A stretch of DNA of 6,876 nt from Actinomycetota bacterium (lineage in GTDB: Bacteria; Actinomycetota; Thermoleophilia; Gaiellales; Gaiellaceae): positions 1-6,876 of the forward strand of contig JACDBY010000018.1 of assembly GCA_013694685.1 (NCBI GenBank), in the 5' to 3' direction. The translations under genes and the position numbers were made by a program. Below are positions 1 through 5,450 of this stretch, piece after piece. The number at the start of each line of letters is the position of its first letter. The first letter of the stretch is position 1. The notes beneath the pieces are model-generated. The model made no database searches and was not told the DNA's origin. It saw only the letters and a program-made list of their open reading frames with translations.

Positions 1-526
1 CGACCGGCCGCCCGGCGCGCGCGTGGGCGCAGGCGAGGTTGTAGAGCGTGCCGGCGTGCTCGGGTGTCTCTGTGAGATGGCGCTCGAGCACGTCCACCGC
101 CTCGTCCCACTCCTCGGTCGGCCAGAAGCGGAGTGCCTCGGCAGACCGCTCCCACGAGGACGGCGTGAACGCCTCACCCGGCTTGGCGCCGACGGCGAGC
201 ACCGTCGTGCCTCGCGTCCCGACTGCGCCGCGCTTGACCGCCGGGTCGGGGACGTGGACGAGCGTACCGCCCGGTGCATCGACGGTCTCGCCGTCGAGCG
301 TGAAGGTCGCGTGTCCCGTGACGACGAGGTAGAGCTCCTCGTGCCTCTCGCCGTCTGCCTCGTCGTGCTCCCCGATGAGCTGCTGGCCGTCCTCGACTGC
401 CGTCCAGGCGTTGATGCCGAATGCCCGGATGTCGAGCGCCGAGCGAATGGTGTGCCAGCGCGCCTGCCCGGGAATCTCGTAGGCGACGAGCTCGTCGAGT
501 CGCTTGACGGTGTACGCCTCGCTCAC
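1..526 (-). CDS. Cupin-domain protein with C-terminal TPR-like segment (3' end beyond window)
   Basis: I see an open frame of 175 residues from a GTG at 524-526 to the left edge, with no stop. The start is supported by GGGAGG four nt upstream and by a GTGA overlap with the stop of the DUF1028 gene. Residues about 30-115 look like a cupin beta-barrel: GEHDEADGERHEELYLVV (52-69) resembles cupin motif 1 (E64-x6-G71), and APGGTLVHVPDP (84-95) resembles motif 2. The usual HxH pair is not present; H54, D58, H62, E64 and H91 are the possible metal ligands. From about residue 125 the sequence turns helical, with WDEAVDVLERHLTETPEHAGTLYNLACAHARAGR spread over 140-173, the pattern of a tetratricopeptide repeat. 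Cupin-plus-TPR proteins of this kind occur in actinobacteria as far as I recall. The role is unknown: small-molecule or metal binding is plausible, an enzyme less certain. It is the third gene of the operon, cotranscribed with the DUF1028 and hydrolase genes. Confidence 0.82.
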   Translation of the reverse strand, partial: MSEAYTVKRLDELVAYEIPGQARWHTIRSALDIRAFGINAWTAVEDGQQLIGEHDEADGERHEELYLVVTGHATFTLDGETVDAPGGTLVHVPDPAVKRGAVGTRGTTVLAVGAKPGEAFTPSSWERSAEALRFWPTEEWDEAVDVLERHLTETPEHAGTLYNLACAHARAGRPV

Positions 527-1362
527 GTCGCCTCCCGCAGCCGCTCGAGAACGACGGGGTCGATCTCGTCCTCCCCATCCAGACGCTCCTCGAGGTTCTC
601 GACGCCTGCCCACGAAGCCAGCGTGTCGTGGCCTGCGCGCGCGAGGCGCTCGTCGAGCTCGGCCCGGAGGGCGGCGTCTACCGGGAGCCATTCCTCGCGT
701 GGTGTCCGACCGAAGAGCGCGTCGTGGAGGCGGTAGAGACGTCGCAACTCGACGAGCGGATCGGCATGGTCGTCGACGCGGAGATCGACGAGCGTGTCCG
801 AGAGTCCTGCATAGCCGCCGTCGCGCTCGACAACCAGCATGGCGGCCGACTGGCGGCCACGGCTATCGCCTCCGGCCGCCTCGGCGGCGTCGAGGCAATC
901 GAGCAGGCGCTCGGCGAGCGGTGACCCGGCGGTCGCCTCGAAGGTCTCCGCCAGTCCGTCCACGGTGGCTTCCGAGACGAGGATGTTGCCCTGCGTCGCA
1001 TAGCCCTCGCCGGTGCGGCCGCCCGCCCAGGCATGGCACTCGTCGCCCGTGTACGTGGCCGCACGCCCCTCGCCGTCCACGACGCCGAGCTGGCGCAGCG
1101 CCCGATCCGAGTCGTCGGCCGTCAGGTGCTCGACGACCGCCTCGGCCGAGAGCCCCTCCGCGAGGAGCGCGAGCCCGTCGGGGCCGTAGCGGGGGTTCGC
1201 GTAGGACTGCGTCGCGACGGCGCCGACATGGGGTGCCGCCCAGGGGACGACCGAGCCGACCGCGAGGAACTTCGACTGCGTCGCAACCCCCCACTGGCCG
1301 GTCGCGAGGTCGCAGGCGCAGATCGAGTACGTCGCGACGAGAGGACCGTCGATCCGGCTCAC
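523..1362 (-). CDS. DUF1028 family protein (Ntn-hydrolase superfamily) with C-terminal PG_binding_2-like segment
   Basis: The product has 279 residues. Residues about 11-215 carry the DUF1028/COG3342 signature: TYSICACD (11-18), GVATQSKFLAVGSVVPWA (25-42), GAVATQSYANPRYGPDGL (47-64), QLGVVD (91-96), TQGNIL (123-128), AAGGDSRGRQSAAMLVV (162-178) and VDLRVDDH (192-199). Residues about 210-279, with WLPVD (225-229) and WAGVENLEERL (251-261) then IDPVVLERLR, resemble the putative peptidoglycan-binding domain that often follows DUF1028. The family is placed in the Ntn-hydrolase superfamily, so a hydrolase is likely, but no substrate is established. The GTG start at 1360-1362 overlaps the TGA of the upstream hydrolase gene as GTGA; a GGGGAG stretch lies 11 nt upstream. 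No other start codon exists between it and the family's usual N-terminus, so the protein has about ten extra residues before the conserved Thr. There is no signal peptide, so it is probably cytoplasmic. It is the middle gene of the three-gene operon. Confidence 0.92.
   Translation of the reverse strand: MSRIDGPLVATYSICACDLATGQWGVATQSKFLAVGSVVPWAAPHVGAVATQSYANPRYGPDGLALLAEGLSAEAVVEHLTADDSDRALRQLGVVDGEGRAATYTGDECHAWAGGRTGEGYATQGNILVSEATVDGLAETFEATAGSPLAERLLDCLDAAEAAGGDSRGRQSAAMLVVERDGGYAGLSDTLVDLRVDDHADPLVELRRLYRLHDALFGRTPREEWLPVDAALRAELDERLARAGHDTLASWAGVENLEERLDGEDEIDPVVLERLREAT
531..536 (-). promoter_or_regulatory. Shine-Dalgarno of the cupin/TPR gene
   Basis: The minus strand reads GGGAGG followed by CGAC and then the GTG start at 524-526. 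This near-consensus site, placed inside the last codons of the DUF1028 gene, decides the GTG start for the cupin gene. The 4-nt spacer is short but workable. Confidence 0.6.
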
Positions 1363-2063
1363 AGCTCGATCGTCTCCCCGACCGCCGGGGCGAGCAGCTC
1401 GACGTTCGCCGGCAGAAGCGGTCGCAACGCGTCGGGCGAGCCGGTGAGGAGGGGGAACGTCCCGTAGTGCGAGGCGACGACGCGCGGTGCTCCGACGAGC
1501 TCGGCCGCGACAGCAGCCTCCTCCGGCCCCATGGTGAAGTGGTCGCCGATCGGGAGCACCGCCACGTCCGGGGCGTAGACGCGTCGGATGAGCGCCATGT
1601 CGCCGAAGACGTTCGTGTCGCCCGCGAAGTACATCGTCGGGCCGTCGTCGGGGCGAAGCACGATTCCACACGGCTCGCCGAGGTAGACGAACGTGTCGTT
1701 CTCGTACGCGCTCGAGGAGTGGTTCGCGTCGGTGAGCGTGATCCGAACGTCGCCGAAACGCACTGTGCCGCCCTTGTTCGGCGCCTCGCCCGACTCTTGC
1801 GGCAGCCCCTTGCCCGAGAGCCAGCCGCGCAGCTCGACGGGCGCGACGACAGGGCAGCCGAAGCGTTTCCCGATCGCGACGGCGTCACCGACGTGGTCGT
1901 CGTGGCCATGCGTGAGGAGGACCAGGTCGCAGCGCTCGGGCTCGCGCTCGCTGTCCGGGCACGAGGGGTTCTCCGAGAGGAACGGGTCGACGTAGGCCCG
2001 CGTTCCGGCCTCCGTGTCGAGGCGAAACGCCGCGTGCCCGAGCCAGGTGAGCGCCGTCGCCAT
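1359..2063 (-). CDS. UPF0173-type metal-dependent hydrolase (metallo-beta-lactamase fold)
   Basis: The product has 234 residues, close to the roughly 225-230 usual for the YtkL/UPF0173 family. It begins with the family-typical TWLGHAAFRL (6-15) and YVDPFLSENP (24-33). All metal-site elements are present: THGHDDH (51-57, giving H52, H54, D56, H57), H115 in NHSSS, D149 in FAGDTNVFGDM, and H199 in ASHYGTFPLL. PIGDHFTMGPEEAA (171-184) is a further family hallmark. It should therefore bind two metal ions, typically zinc, and hydrolyse a small substrate in the cytoplasm; the natural substrate of the family is unknown. The ATG at 2061-2063 is chosen because homologues begin just before the TWLGH motif and the frame upstream of it shows no family similarity. 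No Shine-Dalgarno is visible. The gene is first in a minus-strand operon and its TGA overlaps the GTG of the DUF1028 gene by 4 bp. It is divergent from the acetyltransferase gene across a 64-bp gap. Confidence 0.92.
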   Translation of the reverse strand: MATALTWLGHAAFRLDTEAGTRAYVDPFLSENPSCPDSEREPERCDLVLLTHGHDDHVGDAVAIGKRFGCPVVAPVELRGWLSGKGLPQESGEAPNKGGTVRFGDVRITLTDANHSSSAYENDTFVYLGEPCGIVLRPDDGPTMYFAGDTNVFGDMALIRRVYAPDVAVLPIGDHFTMGPEEAAVAAELVGAPRVVASHYGTFPLLTGSPDALRPLLPANVELLAPAVGETIEL

Positions 2064-2070
2064 CGGTGCG

Positions 2071-2076
2071 AGCGTA
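2071..2076 (-). promoter_or_regulatory. Candidate -10 element for a leaderless hydrolase operon transcript
   Basis: The minus strand reads TACGCT, matching the actinobacterial -10 pattern TANNNT, exactly 7 nt before the ATG at 2061-2063. That spacing would put the transcription start on or next to the ATG, and no ribosome-binding site is present in between. No convincing -35 hexamer is visible. The element lies in the 64-bp divergent gap 2064-2127; I found no matching promoter for the plus-strand gene there. Confidence 0.4.
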
Positions 2077-2127
2077 CCGGCAGAGGCTCGCGCGTCCCAC
2101 ACGAGCTGCAAGGCAGGATGAGCCCCG

Positions 2128-2550
2128 ATGAGGATCGATCTTCCGGAGGGGTACGAGCTCGACGACGACCGGGGGCGCGTCGACCGGGACGCTGTCCATG
2201 CCTTCGTTGGTGGCGTGTCGTACTGGGCGAAGGGACGCCAACGCGAGGTCATGGACGAGCTCATCGACACCGCCGCGCGTGTCGTCGGCGTGTACACGAC
2301 GGACGGCGCACAGGTGGGGTTCAGCCGGGCCGTCTCCGATCGGCATACCACCTCGTATCTCGCCGACGTGTACGTCCTCCCCGAGCACCGGGGCCGTGGG
2401 CTGGGGGTCGAGCTCGTCCGCTTCAGCGTCGAGGAGGGCGAGCTCGCGCGCACGAGGTGGTATCTCCATACGGCCGACGCGCACGACCTGTACCGGAAGT
2501 TCGGCTTCGCGCCGGCCGACGAGAAGGCGCTAGAACGGCAGCGACGCTGA
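2128..2550 (+). CDS. GNAT family N-acetyltransferase
   Basis: The product has 140 residues, the size of a single GNAT domain. Residues 79-97 hold motif A, ADVYVLPEHRGRGLGVELV, including the acetyl-CoA pyrophosphate-binding pattern R88-x-x-G91-x-G93. ADAHDLYRKFGF (116-127) is motif B with the usual Tyr (Y122) near the thiol end of CoA. The first 70 residues include SYWAKGR (31-37) and a GVYTTDGAQVGFSRAV strand pair (54-69), as in a common group of small bacterial acetyltransferases. It should transfer an acetyl group from acetyl-CoA to an amine in the cytoplasm; the acceptor cannot be read from the sequence. The ATG at 2128 has AGGA 9 nt upstream, a weak ribosome-binding site. It is the only plus-strand gene here. 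It is divergent from the hydrolase operon and converges on nuoN, overlapping its last 21 bp, so it is unlikely to belong functionally to either operon. Confidence 0.9.
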   Translation: MRIDLPEGYELDDDRGRVDRDAVHAFVGGVSYWAKGRQREVMDELIDTAARVVGVYTTDGAQVGFSRAVSDRHTTSYLADVYVLPEHRGRGLGVELVRFSVEEGELARTRWYLHTADAHDLYRKFGFAPADEKALERQRR

Positions 2551-3996
2551 TGCGTCGCGGGCGAGGTCGACGAGCGGCTGCACGAGGACGAACGAGCCGA
2601 TCGTCACCGCGAGCGCGGCCCCCACGGCGCCGTTCAGGAGCAGATCGCGCGGCGGCGAGCCGCCGGCGGCGATCACCGTCCCCGTCACCTGGCTCTGCCG
2701 CATGTAGAGCGCGCGGATGATCGTCAGGTAGTAGGCGAGACTGAGTGCGGTCGCGAGCACGCCCGCGACGACGAGCCACCAGTACCCGGCGTCGTACGCG
2801 GCCGAGAAGACGAAGAGCTTGCCGAAGAAGCCTCCCGTGAGCGGGAAGCCCGCCATGCTGAGGACGAACGCCCAGAGCGCGACGCCGAGGAACGGCCGTT
2901 CCCAGCCGAGCCCCTCGAGCGCGGCAAGCGACACCGGGCGCTCGAGCTCCCGCTCGCGTGAGGCGACGACGGCGAAGGCGCCGACCGACGCGGCGACGTA
3001 CGGGACGAGGTAGTAAAGGAGCGCGGCGCCGCCGTCCTGCGAGTTTGCGACGACGGCGATGAGCAGGAAGCCCGCGTGCGAGACGGACGAGTACGCGAGC
3101 ATCCGCTTCACATCGCGTTGCGCGATCGCCGCGAGGTTCCCGATCGCGAGCGAAGCGACGGCGAGCACGGCGACGGCCGTCGTCCAGATCTCGCTCTGCT
3201 CGGGGAAGGCCGTCACGAGGAGGCGGTAGGTGACGACGAGTGCGGCGACCTTCGTCGCGGCGGCCATGAACGCCGTCACCGTTGTCGGCGCTCCCTGGTA
3301 GACGTCGGGCGTCCACATGTGGAACGGCGCGGCCGAGACCTTGAACCCGAGCCCCGCGAGGATCAGCGCGAGACCCGTCACGAAGAGCGGGTCGTCGGCG
3401 CCCGTCGCCTGCTGGATCGACGTGAAGCCGAGCTCGCCGGTGGCGCCGTAGACCAGTGCGCATCCGAAGAGCAGGATCCCGGAACCGAAGCTCCCGACGA
3501 TCAGGTACTTGAGCCCCGACTCGAGCGACTCGCGGCGGTGGGTGTCGAGCGAGCAGAGGACGTAGAGCGAGATCGAGAACCACTCGAGCGCGAGGAACAG
3601 CGTCATCAGGTTCGAGGCGGAGACGAAGAACACCATCCCCGCGCCCGCGGCCGCGAGCAGCGCGTAGTACTCGCCGACGTGGTCGCGGCGACGGTCGCCG
3701 GCCGAGGCGAGGACGACGGCCACGCCGGAGAGCGCGATCACGATCGCCGCGAGCGCACCGAGGCGGTCGCGCGTCATCGACTCCGCGATCAGCGGCGTCC
3801 CGTCGGGCGAGCGCTCGTAGACGACGCCTGCGAGCACCGCTGAGGTGACGAAACCGCCGACCGAGACGCCCACGGAGAACAAGCGCTGGACGGAGCGAGG
3901 GACGATCACGGCGCCGAGGAGCGTCACCGCGGCGAGTCCCAGGAGCGCGAGCGTCGGGGAGAGTGCGAGCCAGTCGACCTTCGGCGTCTCGATCAC
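2530..3996 (-). CDS. nuoN: NADH-quinone oxidoreductase subunit N (complex I)
   Basis: The product has 488 residues, matching the roughly 485 of E. coli NuoN. It is an integral membrane, antiporter-like subunit of complex I, expected to have about 14 transmembrane helices and to move protons as NADH is oxidised by quinone. Conserved charged residues of the proton path are visible: E138 in LALEWFSISLYVL, K219 in GLGFKVSAAPFHMWTPDVY, K249 in AAATKVAALVV, and K393 in GGFFGKLFVF. RDVKRMLAYSSVSHAGFLL (294-312) is the conserved segment of the central half-channel, and QGAPTTVTAFMAAATK (234-249) is typical of subunit N. The GTG start at 3994-3996 overlaps the nuoM stop as GTGA and has GAGG 7 nt upstream. 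It is the last nuo gene seen; the convergent acetyltransferase gene overlaps its final 21 bp. No truncation or frameshift is visible. Confidence 0.97.
   Translation of the reverse strand: MIETPKVDWLALSPTLALLGLAAVTLLGAVIVPRSVQRLFSVGVSVGGFVTSAVLAGVVYERSPDGTPLIAESMTRDRLGALAAIVIALSGVAVVLASAGDRRRDHVGEYYALLAAAGAGMVFFVSASNLMTLFLALEWFSISLYVLCSLDTHRRESLESGLKYLIVGSFGSGILLFGCALVYGATGELGFTSIQQATGADDPLFVTGLALILAGLGFKVSAAPFHMWTPDVYQGAPTTVTAFMAAATKVAALVVTYRLLVTAFPEQSEIWTTAVAVLAVASLAIGNLAAIAQRDVKRMLAYSSVSHAGFLLIAVVANSQDGGAALLYYLVPYVAASVGAFAVVASRERELERPVSLAALEGLGWERPFLGVALWAFVLSMAGFPLTGGFFGKLFVFSAAYDAGYWWLVVAGVLATALSLAYYLTIIRALYMRQSQVTGTVIAAGGSPPRDLLLNGAVGAALAVTIGSFVLVQPLVDLARDASASLPF
2541..2558. terminator. 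Perfect 7-bp inverted repeat at a convergent gene junction, possible bidirectional terminator
   Basis: GCGACGC (2541-2547) is followed by a TGAT loop (2548-2551) and GCGTCGC (2552-2558), a perfect GC-rich hairpin that reads the same on both strands. It contains the acetyltransferase stop codon and lies within the last codons of nuoN. No T-tract follows on either side, so it is not a classical intrinsic terminator. It could still help end or protect both convergent transcripts, or be a by-product of the coding sequence in GC-rich DNA. Confidence 0.35.
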
Positions 3997-5450
3997 GGCA
4001 CGACCTCGGGAACCGACTGGGCGCCGATGAACTCCGCGGGAGTGTCGGCCGGGAACGACCGCTCGCTGATCACGGCGGGCCAGGCCGAGAGGACGGCGAG
4101 GGTTGCGACGAGCGGGACGACGAGTGCGAGCTCGTTGCCGGCGAGATCGTCGGGCTCGTCACGCACCGAGGTTCCCCGCCGCTCGTGCAGCAGGCCCGAG
4201 ATCAGCCGCAGCGCGTAGAGCGCGGCCAGCACGATCGCGCCCGCGCCCACGGCGGCGTAGCCCCAGCCGTGAGCGAAGACACCCGCGAGGATGGCGAACT
4301 CCCCGGCGAAGTTCGCCGAGCCGGGGACGGCGAGCGTGAACATCCCGAGCGCCATCACGATCGTGGCGAGGAGCGGCCGTCCCTTCGCGAAGCCGCCGAG
4401 CTCGGAGAAGACACCGGTGCCGGCCCGCACCTCGATCATCCCGGCGACGAGGAAGAGTCCCGCCGAGACGAGACCGTGACTCACCGAGTGGAGGATCGCG
4501 CCATCGAGTCCGAGGTCGTTCGTCGCGAAGATCCCGAGCACGATCAACCCCATCTGACCCATGGACGAGTATGCGAGGACCCCGCGGGCGTCCGGTTGCC
4601 GGAAGGCGAGCACCAAGCCGTAGACGAGCGTCGCCGCAGCGAGCACGAGCACGAGCTCGCGGAAGTCCTCCACGGGCTCGGGGAAGTGCGGCAGGACGAT
4701 CCAGACGAGACCGAAGACCGCCGCCTTCGAGACGACACCCGAGAGGAGCGCCGCGACCTCGGGGGGCGCCTCGGTGTACGCCGCCCGCAGCCAGCCGTGG
4801 AACGGGAGCAGCGGCGCCTTGACGGCGAAGGCTGCGAGAAAGCCCAGGAAGACCCACTCGTTCGTGCTCGTCCCGATCTCGGCGAGCAGGAAGGTCCCCT
4901 GCGAGATTCCGAACGCGATGATCGCCGCCAGCATGAGCAGCGAGCCGACCATGGTGTAGAGGACGAAAGTCATCGTCGCCTTGGCCCGGCCGGCACCGCC
5001 CCAGACGCCGATCAGCACGTAGAGCGGGATCAGCATCGCCTCGAACGCGACGTAGAAGAGGATGAGATCCTGCGCGGCGAAGACGCCGACGAGCGAGCCG
5101 ACAAGGAAGAGTTGGAGGCCAAAGTACGCACGGGCGCGATCGCGTCCCGCCCAGGCGCCGTAGCCGATCGCGCACGCGCCGACGACGATCGTCAGGCCGA
5201 CGAGCCAGTACTGGAAGCCGTAGAGACCGACGGCGTACGAGATCCCGAGCTCCTCGAACCACGTGTGGCTCGCCGAGTACTGCTGGAGGTCGCTCCCGAA
5301 GTCGAAGTTGCGCGCACTGCCGAGCCAGAGGCCGAGCTCGGCCAGGATCGCGAGGAGCGCAAGTCCGCTCGTCGACTCGCGCGAGACCGGCAGTACCCAG
5401 ACGGCGAGGGCACCTGCGAGAGGAACCGCGATCAGGAGCGTCGTCAGCAT
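3993..5450 (-). CDS. nuoM: NADH-quinone oxidoreductase subunit M (complex I)
   Basis: The product has 485 residues (E. coli NuoM about 509), starting MLTTLLIAVPLAGALAVWVL, a first membrane helix. It is one of the three antiporter-like proton-pumping subunits in the complex I membrane arm. Proton-path residues in place are E137 in LFYVAFEAMLIPLYVLIGVW, K211 in AFAVKAPLLPFHGWL, K242 in SGVVSKAAVFGL, H325 in HSVSHGLVSAGLFLVAG, and E384 in NFAGEFAILAG. Three motifs common in other NuoM proteins are changed: the Asp-Gly segment reads GLYGFQ (75-80), WLPDA reads WLRAA (220-224), and D-x-K-R reads DARG (287-290). The ATG at 5448-5450 shares one base with the nuoL stop (TGATG), favouring termination-reinitiation; no clear Shine-Dalgarno is visible. 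The same frame stays open upstream to 6437, but that stretch lies over nuoL in another frame and lacks any complex I similarity. The stop overlaps the GTG of nuoN. Confidence 0.97.
   Translation of the reverse strand: MLTTLLIAVPLAGALAVWVLPVSRESTSGLALLAILAELGLWLGSARNFDFGSDLQQYSASHTWFEELGISYAVGLYGFQYWLVGLTIVVGACAIGYGAWAGRDRARAYFGLQLFLVGSLVGVFAAQDLILFYVAFEAMLIPLYVLIGVWGGAGRAKATMTFVLYTMVGSLLMLAAIIAFGISQGTFLLAEIGTSTNEWVFLGFLAAFAVKAPLLPFHGWLRAAYTEAPPEVAALLSGVVSKAAVFGLVWIVLPHFPEPVEDFRELVLVLAAATLVYGLVLAFRQPDARGVLAYSSMGQMGLIVLGIFATNDLGLDGAILHSVSHGLVSAGLFLVAGMIEVRAGTGVFSELGGFAKGRPLLATIVMALGMFTLAVPGSANFAGEFAILAGVFAHGWGYAAVGAGAIVLAALYALRLISGLLHERRGTSVRDEPDDLAGNELALVVPLVATLAVLSAWPAVISERSFPADTPAEFIGAQSVPEVVP
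4004..4007 (-). promoter_or_regulatory. Shine-Dalgarno of nuoN
   Basis: The minus strand reads GAGG 7 nt before the GTG at 3994-3996, inside the last codons of nuoM. Together with the GTGA overlap it fixes the nuoN start. Confidence 0.5.

Noticed and set aside
23..736. Plus-strand 237-residue open frame at the left edge
   Set aside because: The minus-strand cupin/TPR frame in the same DNA has recognisable motifs, a good ribosome-binding site and operon coupling. The plus-strand protein has none of these.
1363..1671. Longer DUF1028 frame starting at 1671
   Set aside because: The extra residues lie over the hydrolase gene in another frame and have low-complexity Arg-rich composition. The GTG at 1360-1362 fits the operon overlap.
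2064..2453. Longer hydrolase frame starting at 2453
   Set aside because: The extension would run antisense through most of the acetyltransferase gene. The UPF0173 family starts just before the TWLGH motif, which matches the ATG at 2061-2063.
504..2720. A 738-residue plus-strand open frame
   Set aside because: It lies opposite the hydrolase and DUF1028 genes and over the acetyltransferase in another frame. Its protein is Arg/Pro-rich without any domain pattern, as expected from antisense frames in GC-rich DNA.
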